Below are positions 1 through 6,697 of a stretch of DNA of 50,036 nt, piece after piece; the first letter of the stretch is position 1; each line of letters opens with the position of its first letter. Below the pieces are notes generated by a model. It ran no database searches and was not told where the DNA came from. It saw only the letters and a program-made list of their open reading frames with translations. Both the position numbers and the translations under genes were made by a program. The stretch lies in the NCBI RefSeq assembly GCF_009733535.1, contig NZ_SMMI01000024.1, positions 1 through 50,036 on the forward strand, read 5' to 3'. This DNA is from Sphingobacterium endophyticum (lineage in GTDB: Bacteria > Bacteroidota > Bacteroidia > Sphingobacteriales > Sphingobacteriaceae).

Positions 1-254
1 GGTCGTATAATTTCGGCACTTTTTGGGTCTTCTTTAATTCTTTTCTTCTTCTCACCAGTGATGATGAATGATTCATTAAAACCGGTTTTAATTCCATAAT
101 TGAGATTTATATTCCATTCTTTAAGAGGTGTGCCAATTGCTTCGATGTTCTCCTTAATTTGTTTTTCAATATGAGAAAGTACAATCCAACTTTCGCTGAT
201 CTTAAAACCTATTTGGTGAGCAATTTGTTCAAAATAAATGCACTCATTTTCTAG
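1..254 (-). pseudogene. 5'-truncated remnant of a type IIG restriction-modification enzyme
   Basis: Reading the minus strand from 254 to the window edge gives an open frame with no start codon, opened by a TAA at 255-257. The peptide includes GTPLKEWNINLNYGIKTGFN, then an ITGEKK-like stretch and EDPKSAEIIRP. This run is a hallmark of the region after the methyltransferase domain in type IIG enzymes (TaqI/Eco57I-like C-terminal target-recognition part). Such enzymes are usually about 1000 residues and carry the DNA methylase motif upstream; here everything N-terminal is missing and the space is taken by the recombinase gene at 332. The family is recognised from the conserved string, while truncation is read directly from the sequence. 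The rest of the C-terminus lies outside the window, so whether any domain survives intact is unknown. Confidence 0.72.
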
Positions 255-296
255 TTATATTATATGTCTATATTTATTCTCGCCATAATGTGTATA

Positions 297-321
297 TTTT
301 TATATCATTTTTATATAAAAA
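297..321. repeat. 9-bp inverted repeat upstream of the serine recombinase
   Basis: TTTTTATAT at 297-305 is matched by its perfect reverse complement at 313-321 with a 7-base spacer, ending 10 bases before the recombinase start. It could be an operator or a recombinase recognition site, but the tract is very AT-rich and may be chance. Confidence 0.35.
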
Positions 322-331
322 TTTATACAAG

Positions 332-934
332 ATGATATACGGATATATTCGAGTAAGTACTGACAAGCAGACAGTAGAAAATCAACGTTTTGAGATTAAC
401 CATTTCTGTAAAAAGCAAGATATTATAGTTAATCGCTGGATTGAAGAAACCATATCAGGTTCTAAACAGGTTGATGATAGAAAGTTAGGAAAGTTATTAA
501 AAAAGATGAAAAAAGATGATATACTTATTTGCTCAGAATTATCTCGTTTAGGACGTAATTTGTTGATGATTATGGGCGTCCTCAATGAATGTATGAATCG
601 TGATATTCAAGTATGGACAATTAAAGATAATTATCGACTAGGTAGTGACATTAACTCTAAAGTCCTAGCTTTTGCATTTGGATTATCTGCTGAGATTGAA
701 CGAAATTTAATTTCACAACGTACCAAAGAAGCCTTAGCTCGGAAGAAAGCGGAAGGGGTTATACTTGGTAGGCCTGTAGGAAGAAAGTCTTCCAAAACGA
801 AGCTAACAGGTCAAGAAAAAAAGATAAAAGAGTTGTTAGACAAAAATGTTTCATATAGTGCTATTGGTCGAATTCTGGGAGTTCATAGATTAACCGTGAC
901 AAGCTTTGTAAAGAATAATACGGATGCTTTGTGA
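332..934 (+). CDS. Serine site-specific recombinase, Mpi/Hin invertase type
   Basis: This is a 200-residue small serine recombinase of the resolvase/invertase family, which cuts and rejoins DNA through a serine-DNA link. The catalytic serine is S9 in YGYIRVS, the conserved SRLGR arginine motif is at 71-75, the long dimerisation (E) helix runs about 110-140, and a C-terminal helix-turn-helix lies at about 168-193. Length is normal for invertases. The TVENQRFEI segment resembles the Bacteroides master invertase group (Mpi), which flips many promoters. The ATG at 332 is preferred over an upstream in-frame start at 290 because the protein then begins at the family's MIYGYIRVS. It sits directly beside a truncated restriction-modification gene, so it may be tied to a past rearrangement. 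Its target sites are not identified here. Confidence 0.88.
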   Translation: MIYGYIRVSTDKQTVENQRFEINHFCKKQDIIVNRWIEETISGSKQVDDRKLGKLLKKMKKDDILICSELSRLGRNLLMIMGVLNECMNRDIQVWTIKDNYRLGSDINSKVLAFAFGLSAEIERNLISQRTKEALARKKAEGVILGRPVGRKSSKTKLTGQEKKIKELLDKNVSYSAIGRILGVHRLTVTSFVKNNTDAL

Positions 935-981
935 TTTTTGGTTACAATCACTGCCCTCTAAATAATCTCCTGGTAAAAAAA

Positions 982-1018
982 ATAAAACCCTGTAAACTAG
1001 TAGTTTACTGGGTTTTAT
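982..1018 (-). terminator. Hairpin terminator downstream of the tRNA remnant
   Basis: A 17-base stem (982-998 with 1002-1018, one mismatched position) closes a 3-base loop, with an A/T tract on the left that becomes a U tract on the minus strand. It lies just past the 3' end of the decayed tRNA copy, like the hairpin at 5781-5818 beside the intact tRNA, but with unrelated sequence. Confidence 0.6.
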
Positions 1019-1019
1019 C

Positions 1020-1067
1020 GTGCACCTGCCTGGGCTCGAACAAGGGACCAAAAGATTATGAGTCTTC
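1020..1067 (-). pseudogene. Decayed 3' half of a tRNA(CAU): candidate attachment site
   Basis: These 48 bases align without gaps to 5824-5871, inside the intact tRNA, with four differences (at 1024, 1027, 1028 and 1042). The match runs from the 3' acceptor end through the anticodon loop (CTCATAA on the tRNA strand) and then stops; the D-arm half is not recognisable. The change at 1042 breaks a T-stem pair and the others weaken the acceptor stem, so it is not a working tRNA. A same-orientation 3' tRNA fragment downstream of an intact copy is the classic footprint of integrase-mediated insertion at a tRNA gene. Confidence 0.75.
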
Positions 1068-1135
1068 CGGCAACTGTACCGCTGGTAGGTTTTGGGCTAT
1101 GTATTAAAAATGGATTGGTCTAACTCCTTCTTTCG

Positions 1136-1368
1136 TTATATTGTGATAAAAATATTTTTCGTTGGGTTCATCTTAGGATTAAGATACCAAACACTTTCCC
1201 ACTCACTATATTTTGATGCAATCTGAAGAATTAGAGTTCCATTATCTGAGAAACCTCTTGCAAGCAATTGCTATTTCTACACATAACTTGGCTTAATTCA
1301 GGAAGAACTTCCTTCATTACATTACTAATTATATTTAAGAGACTCTCTTCTAAATGTATCGTCCTGCT
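1136..1368 (-). pseudogene. Frame-broken remnant of an unidentified protein
   Basis: On the minus strand an open frame without a start (1368 down to 1231) encodes a helical segment including ISNVMKEVLPELSQV. Near 1270 a shift of frame continues into RGFSDNGTLILQIASKYSEW and ends at a TAA at 1136-1138. Both pieces have coding-like composition, and the second reads like a natural C-terminus. This looks like one gene broken by a frameshift and cut at its 5' end. The family is not recognised; it is called a remnant only from frame continuity. Confidence 0.35.
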
Positions 1369-1439
1369 TTATTCAAATATAGCAAAATCAAGTTTTTATT
1401 ATTTATATTTGAGAGTAATTCTCAAAAAAGCAATTTAAA

Positions 1440-2789
1440 ATGATACATTATCTAAAAATTAGAAATTTTGGGCCCATCAATAATGAAGCTGAAATAAATT
1501 TCGAGATTGCCGAAAACATCGAAGAGGACTCTTATGAAATTAAGACGCCCGATGGAAGGAGATTGCTTAAACTTGCATATATCTATGGAGCTAATGCTTC
1601 TGGGAAAACCAGCATTTTAAAAGCATTCGATTTCCTGCGCAAAATACTGTTGCATCCCCTAAATGAGAAATCCAGCGAACTTTCTTTTGATCCATTTTTG
1701 TTTTGTGCAGATCCTTATACGAAAACTTCCTATTTTGAACTTTCATTTTACGTAGAAGGTGTACGCCACGTTTATTCCCTTCGCTTCACCAAGGAATCCA
1801 TATTGGATGAAAAATTATCATTTTATCAAACAAATCGTCCTACAGAGATTTTTTCAAGGTTGACGGATCCTGAGAAACGCTTGGCTAAAATCCAATTTGG
1901 ATCAAGGATAAAAGTTCCTGCTAGGGAGAAGGATCTACTAGAGAGCAACACACTTCACAATAATACGGTGTTAGGTGCCTATGCCAAAACGAATGTTGAC
2001 ATCCCTGAATTGGAAGAATTGAACAGGTGGTTCAGTTCATATCTTTTGGGCATGATCACTTCGGCTCATAACCTGACAGAAGTTACGGCAGAGTTAATCG
2101 ACAAAAACCCAAAGATTAATGAATGGATCAATAATTTAATGTATAAGGCTGATAGCCAAATATCCAGTGTGATTGTTCCTGATTGGAGCGACCAGATTGG
2201 GTTGCAATTGGACGATGCTTTTCACCACGAATTCAAGAATGCCATTTTACAACAGGGTAGTTACTCTATCAAAACATCTTTAAGAACCAATACAGGTACA
2301 CTGACCACACCGAGTAAATTTTACGGAGGACCGAGTGAACGGCGTATAGAATTCCTGCATAAATCAGATGATGGCAATTCTTATCCATTATCCATACAAA
2401 AAGAAAGCAGTGGTACCAAACGCTTTTTTGGTTTTGCTGGACCTTTGTACGAATTGATATATAACGCTCATCTGCTCTGTATCGATGAACTGGAAACATC
2501 TTTGCACCCTGATCTGATGAAATATTTTCTGCAGGTTTTTCTTATGAACTCTAATAAATCACAGTTGTTGATTACTTCCCATAATCTATCGCTAATGGCG
2601 GATCCAGACTTTATACGTCGAGATGCGCTCTGGTTCAGTGAAAAACAAGGTGACGGATCAGTTTCCCTATTCTCGGCAGCAGACTTCGATACAGCGACTC
2701 TAAGAAAAGACTCCAGTCTTATCAACGCCTACAAATCTGGAAGATTAGGAGCTAAACCAAATCTTGGCTCTCCATATTTATTAGAATAA
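1440..2789 (+). CDS. AAA15-family ATPase, AbiLi/RloA-like defence protein
   Basis: This 449-residue protein is an ABC/SMC-type ATPase of the OLD-like group (AAA_15/AAA_21). It starts with the family's IRNFGPI strand, has Walker A GANASGKTS at 50-58, an ABC-type signature around SSGTKR near 323, Walker B plus glutamate in CIDELETSLHP near 346, and a switch histidine in LLITSHNLS near 377. About 250 residues between Walker A and the signature form the lid/coiled insertion. The gene for an RloB protein follows after one base, so the two are almost certainly co-translated. ATPase plus RloB is the make-up of the lactococcal AbiL abortive-infection system (AbiLi plus AbiLii) and of RloA/RloB near hsd loci. 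Family assignment is firm; a phage-defence role is inferred from that pairing and from the island setting. Confidence 0.85.
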   Translation: MIHYLKIRNFGPINNEAEINFEIAENIEEDSYEIKTPDGRRLLKLAYIYGANASGKTSILKAFDFLRKILLHPLNEKSSELSFDPFLFCADPYTKTSYFELSFYVEGVRHVYSLRFTKESILDEKLSFYQTNRPTEIFSRLTDPEKRLAKIQFGSRIKVPAREKDLLESNTLHNNTVLGAYAKTNVDIPELEELNRWFSSYLLGMITSAHNLTEVTAELIDKNPKINEWINNLMYKADSQISSVIVPDWSDQIGLQLDDAFHHEFKNAILQQGSYSIKTSLRTNTGTLTTPSKFYGGPSERRIEFLHKSDDGNSYPLSIQKESSGTKRFFGFAGPLYELIYNAHLLCIDELETSLHPDLMKYFLQVFLMNSNKSQLLITSHNLSLMADPDFIRRDALWFSEKQGDGSVSLFSAADFDTATLRKDSSLINAYKSGRLGAKPNLGSPYLLE

Positions 2790-2790
2790 C

Positions 2791-3399
2791 ATGGCAAGAC
2801 AACCTAAACTGAAACAGACAAGGAGTACGGTTGCGCTTGTTGGAGATGGAAAGACAGAAAGGATATATTTTGCAAACGTTCGGGACACTGACAGGCCTGC
2901 GAACCTTGCTATCTTTCCTGATTATCCCCGCAAGATCGGAAGTTATAAGGGTGTGCTTGACCGTTCGATTTCTTTGAAAAAAGAAGGATATGACCGTGTG
3001 TACGCCTTAATTGATATGGACAAGATCATTGACGAAAATAAAACTGCCGAATATCGAGAGGCGAAAGAAGCGGCCGAAAATATTGGCGTAATTGTTTTGG
3101 AAAACAATCCTTGCTTTGAAATATGGATATTATTGCATTTTAATAGAACAGGTAGACTTTTTGGCAACTGTAATCAAGTTGTTGTTGAAATCCAGAAAAA
3201 CGACCAGCTTTCCAACTACTGCAAAGTAGAACGCTATCTGGCAGCAGCAAAACTCTATGAAAAATATAAAGATGAACTGCTTGAAAGAGCCATCCCTAAT
3301 GCGAAACATTTGGAGCACAGACGTGAAGACTATAGTGAGAGGTATCCACGAGCCGAAACGTTCAAATTTTTTGAATGGTATTTTGACAAAAATATTTGA
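2791..3399 (+). CDS. RloB-like protein, AbiLii-like (TOPRIM-type)
   Basis: This 202-residue protein is recognised as RloB-like from the string NNPCFEIWILLHF at about 105-117, which is characteristic of the family. The N-terminal GDGKTERIYF (18-27) corresponds to the usual EGxTE acidic motif, with Asp in place of the first Glu. IDMDK at 74-78 supplies the paired aspartates (D75, D77) expected of a TOPRIM-like metal site. The length is typical. It begins one base after the stop of the ATPase gene, and a likely terminator follows at 3500-3531, so the pair forms a compact two-gene unit. By analogy with AbiL and other ATPase-TOPRIM systems such as PARIS, it would be the toxic nuclease-like effector released by its partner during infection; that is inference. 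Confidence 0.85.
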   Translation: MARQPKLKQTRSTVALVGDGKTERIYFANVRDTDRPANLAIFPDYPRKIGSYKGVLDRSISLKKEGYDRVYALIDMDKIIDENKTAEYREAKEAAENIGVIVLENNPCFEIWILLHFNRTGRLFGNCNQVVVEIQKNDQLSNYCKVERYLAAAKLYEKYKDELLERAIPNAKHLEHRREDYSERYPRAETFKFFEWYFDKNI

Positions 3400-3499
3400 T
3401 TATCTCAAAGTCAATGGGTAGGCATTTTAGTTATTTTTATAATTCATCAACCAAACTAAAGTGATCTTCACAAGAGATTGAAACCTGGTGCGTGAGGGT

Positions 3500-3531
3500 G
3501 CTCGAATGACTACGGAATTCGGGCTTTTTTT
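3500..3531 (+). terminator. Terminator of the AAA15/RloB operon
   Basis: GCTCGAAT (3500-3507) pairs with ATTCGGGC (3517-3524), one G-T wobble, followed by seven T. It lies 100 bases after the RloB stop. Confidence 0.7.
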
Positions 3532-3533
3532 AA

Positions 3534-3701
3534 AGAAGATATTTGGATAATCATCCTGTAAATGCCCAATTGGTAGGTCTGTTCTTCCAAATGGACGGTA
3601 AGCAAATACAGGTTTCTAAAAAAATGGTTTGGTTCCTATAAATAGCTCAAAACATCAGTGAGTATCGTGATATTGTAGGATTGAACAGATGCGTCATCTA
3701 A
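3534..3701 (+). pseudogene. Decayed reading frame with an internal stop, unidentified
   Basis: One frame reads NAQLVGLFFQMDGKQIQVSK, then MVWFL, a TAA at 3639-3641, and continues in the same frame as IAQNISEYRDIVGLNRCVI to a second TAA at 3699-3701. There is no start codon at its left end. The composition is protein-like, suggesting the tail of a gene with a nonsense mutation. The family is not recognised. Confidence 0.25.
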
Positions 3702-3725
3702 ATAAGCTTTTCGTATTATAAAAAA

Positions 3726-3750
3726 CTCACTAGTGAGAGATATAAATTTG
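3726..3750 (+). promoter_or_regulatory. Candidate promoter -7 element next to a 12-bp palindrome
   Basis: TAAATTTG at 3743-3750 fits the Bacteroidota TAnnTTTG element. CTCACTAGTGAG at 3726-3737 is a perfect palindrome just upstream, placed where a regulator would act. No clear -33 element is seen, and the downstream frames look decayed. Confidence 0.35.
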
Positions 3751-3797
3751 CAATGATGAATTAACTTTCTTATATTCAAAGCATAATCAATTATTTT

Positions 3798-4239
3798 ATG
3801 GTATTTTCTCTTTATTTAGATTTACCATTTATCGATAGCTACATTATTCTTGGATTTTCTCACGAAGAGATTCTGGATTGCTCTGAGACCAAAAATATGT
3901 ACGGCTTTTTGGCCAGTAATACAGGAAGAAAAGTATCATCTTGTGTTATTTTTTATCATTACTTCCCAGCTCCAAATGAAAGTAATCCATATTATGAATA
4001 CATTATTAATTGTTAAGGTAAATGCGGAGCCAATTCTACCAAAAAGTCAGTCAAATGTACTGAACCGGAAACAGAGGTAATTTGTAGTACTGAAGGGCAA
4101 ATTAATGATAGAATGTCTCAATGACTGCAGGGTCGTGGATAACCAAGGTATGGAAAGTCTGGACGCAAATGGCCAACAGAGTGGTACCACTACATATTAT
4201 GCAGCAAAATCGAGGGGTAAGCAATACTACAGTACTTAA
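3798..4239 (+). other. Cluster of short overlapping frames, probably a decayed small gene region
   Basis: Two frames are nearly open across this stretch. Frame A starts at ATG 3798, stops at 4014-4016, then continues into a cysteine-containing stretch (KCGANSTKKSVKCTEPETE and on) to a TGA at 4122-4124. Frame B runs from ATG 3850 to a TAA at 4078-4080 and then on to 4239, its tail containing DNQGMESLDANGQQSGTTTY. A short intact frame, ATG 4105 to TAA 4239, would give 44 residues. The cysteine content and small size recall secreted or modified peptides of Bacteroidota, but no family is recognised and no signal peptide is clear. A once-functional small gene lying upstream of the TlpA-like gene is possible. 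Confidence 0.25.
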
Positions 4240-4264
4240 CAATTGAACTTAAAATATTGGAAAT

Positions 4265-5602
4265 ATGTGGATAAGGATTAACTTGATCTCTTGCCTGATA
4301 ATTATGATATCCTGGACTTTATGTTCCGGACAGGTGTTCAAGGTCCAACTTCATCCGAAAATTGGTCCCGAGAACGGAAGAACAATCATCAAAGGTTATC
4401 CCTTTAAAGGGTTGCAAGAGGTAGGTCAATTGGACACCGACAGATTTGATCTTTGGGAGATATACAGTTTTGCCTTCAATTCAGACCAATCAGCGGTGGA
4501 TAAAGTCGGTTTGGAATACCTGTCAGAAATCGGTGAAAAGGTGGATACCAGATTTATTTATAAGGACGGCATTCCGAAAAACAACATATTGGCATTTGTA
4601 GGGATTGGAAAGGATAGCATGGTTTACGTTGCTGTCGATAAGAACAACGACGGTGACCTCATGGATGAAAAATGGCATACATTCAGAAAAAATCCTGATA
4701 ATGAAAAATTTGAATCCGATTACATCCCAATTACCTGTGAGATCTCCTATTTCGACGGGAAAGGTTTACGGGATACTGTTCTTCCCATGGAACTCAATGT
4801 GGTTAGACCTCCAAAAGGCTTTAAGGGCATTCCGGGAATCAGTGATAAAGATCCTGTAAAAAATTTGTGCGAAGTACAGCTGATGAAGATCTCCTATAAG
4901 GAAGGTGAACTGGACTATAGGGGAAAGACATATAGGATAAGGATAACAGACCCTACTTATAACCTCTATCCATTTGACCAGGAATATTCCCTAGCGGTAG
5001 AGGAAATGCCTCCTAAAGGAAAATCATCGAATTATAGCTATCCATCCGATACTGGAGATCCGGTACGGATCGGAACAGGTCTCTTTAAAATTCCTACCAG
5101 AATCAAGGATCTAATAACCTTTACCTATTTGAGGGATGCCCCTCAGGAGAATGGTCAAATAGGCAAAAAGTTACCTTCAAGTTCGTTCACCGACCTTGCC
5201 AATGGGAAAAAGATGACTGACATCATTGCGGACGGAAATCGTTACCTGATCCTGGACCTATGGGCGAGTTGGTGCGGGCCCTGTATTGCAGCACTGCCAG
5301 AACTACTGTCCGTCAGCAAGAGGTTTCCATCTGAAAAGGTCCAGATCGTTAGCCTGGCCATTGACAAACCTGAAAACATCGAAAAGATTAAAAGAATAAT
5401 TAAGGAAAACGGATTGACCTGGCCGCAATACTTCCTGGATTCAGGAAGCACCGGTTCCATATTCCTCAAAGAAATCGAGATACAGTATTTCCCCGCTACT
5501 TTCCTGATATCTCCGAAAGGAGATGTCCTCTATAGAGGTGTATCCGTCACTTCGCTCGAGGAAGCGGTCAAAGAGCTGGAATCTGTAATCAGTGAAAAGT
5601 AA
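4265..5602 (+). CDS. Secreted TlpA-like thioredoxin-fold protein
   Basis: This 445-residue protein has an N-terminal signal-like segment (hydrophobic run in residues 5-21 ending LCSG) and so is probably periplasmic or membrane-attached. Its last 130 residues form a TlpA/AhpC-like thioredoxin domain with LWASWCGPC around 333-341, a CxxC redox pair, and the typical cis-proline region near QYFPATFLISPKG. The first 300 residues are a Bacteroidota-style N-terminal extension of unclear role. Such proteins reduce or isomerise disulphides in secreted substrates, or take part in cytochrome maturation or peptide maturation. It lies in the tRNA-bounded island beside decayed small frames, and its codon use looks richer in G and C than that of the neighbouring core genes, in keeping with acquisition. 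No partner gene is identified. Confidence 0.8.
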   Translation: MWIRINLISCLIIMISWTLCSGQVFKVQLHPKIGPENGRTIIKGYPFKGLQEVGQLDTDRFDLWEIYSFAFNSDQSAVDKVGLEYLSEIGEKVDTRFIYKDGIPKNNILAFVGIGKDSMVYVAVDKNNDGDLMDEKWHTFRKNPDNEKFESDYIPITCEISYFDGKGLRDTVLPMELNVVRPPKGFKGIPGISDKDPVKNLCEVQLMKISYKEGELDYRGKTYRIRITDPTYNLYPFDQEYSLAVEEMPPKGKSSNYSYPSDTGDPVRIGTGLFKIPTRIKDLITFTYLRDAPQENGQIGKKLPSSSFTDLANGKKMTDIIADGNRYLILDLWASWCGPCIAALPELLSVSKRFPSEKVQIVSLAIDKPENIEKIKRIIKENGLTWPQYFLDSGSTGSIFLKEIEIQYFPATFLISPKGDVLYRGVSVTSLEEAVKELESVISEK

Positions 5603-5613
5603 TAAAAAGGACT

Positions 5614-5775
5614 GATGAAGATAAAAACCTTCATAAATACTTCTAAAAGAGAACCGATAGAAAAGCTCATATCCTCAATGAGTTTATTGGAAGAAGTGAT
5701 TTAGTTATAAATATAATTCCAGCGAACGAAGACATTCTATCCCTTTATTTCTCATCTGGCCGAAATTACCCTTAG
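5614..5775 (+). pseudogene. Remnant of an unidentified protein C-terminus
   Basis: After an in-frame stop at 5644-5646, one frame reads HILNEFIGRSDLVINIIPAN and then DILSLYFSSGRNYP before a TAG at 5773-5775. The alternating hydrophobic pattern and composition look coding, but no start codon fits, so it is probably the cut 3' end of a gene at the island edge. It lies directly before the terminator of the intact tRNA. The family is not recognised. Confidence 0.3.
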
Positions 5776-5780
5776 AAACG

Positions 5781-5818
5781 AAAAAAGTCGTTTTTCTGAA
5801 AAGAAAAACGACTTTTTT
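5781..5818. terminator. Perfect 17-bp hairpin terminator, chiefly for the tRNA
   Basis: Bases 5781-5797 pair perfectly with 5802-5818 around a GAAA loop, flanked by A and T runs on either side, so it can work on both strands. It lies 7 bases past the 3' end of the minus-strand tRNA. Confidence 0.85.
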
Positions 5819-5824
5819 AATTTG

Positions 5825-5898
5825 TGCGCCCACCTGGGCTCGAACCAGGGACCAAAAGATTATGAGTCTTCTACTCTAACCGACTGAGCTATAGGCGC
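5825..5898 (-). tRNA. tRNA with CAU anticodon (Met, possibly Ile2)
   Basis: The 74-base minus-strand gene folds as a cloverleaf. The acceptor stem is GCGCCTA with TGGGCGC, the anticodon stem is GAAGA with TCTTT around loop CTCATAA (anticodon CAU), and the T-arm is CCTGGTTCGAGCCCAGG. CCA is not encoded. The anticodon fits elongator tRNA-Met or lysidine-modified tRNA-Ile2; this cannot be decided by eye. Its 3' half is duplicated at 1020-1067, marking it as a probable integration target. Confidence 0.93.
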
Positions 5899-5983
5899 GG
5901 TTATTTTTGTGTTAAAAAAGGTGATGTATACCCCTTTTGACGATGCAATTATCGATATTTGAGACGAGAAAACAAAATTTTAT

Positions 5984-6616
5984 ATGCAAAAAGTTAAAAA
6001 TGTTATTCTGGATTATGGGAATGTAATTTTTATGATCGACTTTCCAAAAGTTCGTCAATCGTTTATTGATTTGGGTATCAGCAATGTGGATGATTTTTTT
6101 GGTCACCATGGACAAGATGTTTTGTTTGATGCATTTGATAAGGGTGAAATTACCGTACCGGAATTTCGGGATGGGGTTCGTAAGAAAGCAAGCCGTTTTG
6201 ACCTGACAGATTCTCAAATTGACCATGCCTGGAATTCATTATTGATTGGAGTTCCGGAAGGAAAGCATGAAATTTTATTAAAATTAAAGGATAACTATCG
6301 GACATTTTTATGTAGCAATAATAATGAACTGCATTACAATTATTGCATGAAACATATTCAGGAAAAGTATGGAGTTCCAAGCAATGATGTTTTCTTTGAA
6401 AGAACCTATTACTCCCATTTGGAAGGATTGAGAAAGCCAGATGCAGCAATATTCGAACGTGTTTTGGATCAAAATAACTTAAATCCTGAAGAGTCATTAT
6501 TTATTGATGATAGTCCGCAGCATTTGGAAGGAGCGAAGAAGCTTGGTATTCAGACGGTTCTGTGCAGTAAGGAACGTCCATTGGACCAGATTGTGGCCGA
6601 CCTAAAATTATATTAA
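5984..6616 (+). CDS. HAD-superfamily phosphatase, YihX-like
   Basis: This 210-residue haloacid-dehalogenase-type hydrolase should remove phosphate from a small organic substrate in the cytoplasm. Motif I is LDYGNVI with the nucleophile D10; the second motif I position is Gly, as is usual in the YihX-like group. Motif II is LCSNNN near 109, motif III is the lysine in LRKPD near 150, and motif IV is the double aspartate in FIDDSPQHL near 172. The alpha-helical cap lies between motifs I and II. The natural substrate cannot be told from sequence (YihX of E. coli acts on sugar phosphates). It stands alone, divergent from the tRNA, with the S21 gene downstream having its own promoter. Confidence 0.85.
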   Translation: MQKVKNVILDYGNVIFMIDFPKVRQSFIDLGISNVDDFFGHHGQDVLFDAFDKGEITVPEFRDGVRKKASRFDLTDSQIDHAWNSLLIGVPEGKHEILLKLKDNYRTFLCSNNNELHYNYCMKHIQEKYGVPSNDVFFERTYYSHLEGLRKPDAAIFERVLDQNNLNPEESLFIDDSPQHLEGAKKLGIQTVLCSKERPLDQIVADLKLY

Positions 6617-6622
6617 ATATAG

Positions 6623-6654
6623 TTTGTGTCGTACTCTTGATTTACGTATCTTTG
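6623..6654 (+). promoter_or_regulatory. Promoter of rpsU
   Basis: TTTG at 6623-6626, a 20-base spacer and TATCTTTG at 6647-6654 give a close match to the Bacteroidota primary promoter (TTTG and TAnnTTTG). It lies about 45 bases before the S21 start. Confidence 0.75.
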
Positions 6655-6697
6655 CAGACCAAGAATTTTACGACGGAAGGAGGTATACAAAAAAGCT

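Larger units (their letters stand above)
1068..5871. mobile_element. tRNA-bounded genomic island, about 4.8 kb, carrying an AbiL-like defence pair
   Basis: The segment is bounded by the decayed tRNA 3' half (1020-1067) and the matching part of the intact tRNA (5824-5871), both in the same direction. Inside are a two-gene AAA15 ATPase/RloB unit, a secreted TlpA-like protein and at least four stretches that look like broken genes. No tyrosine integrase or transfer gene is seen, so it is probably an old, immobile island or one left by deletion. The boundaries are seen in the sequence; integration as the mechanism is inference. The recombinase at 332 lies outside the boundary, and serine invertases are not the usual tRNA integrators. 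Confidence 0.55.

Noticed and set aside
332..934. Serine recombinase as the integrase of the tRNA island
   Set aside because: It lies outside the duplicated tRNA boundary and belongs to the invertase/resolvase type, whereas tRNA-targeting integrases are normally tyrosine recombinases.
6150..6497. 115-codon minus-strand frame inside the HAD gene
   Set aside because: Shadow of the HAD hydrolase; no motif of its own.
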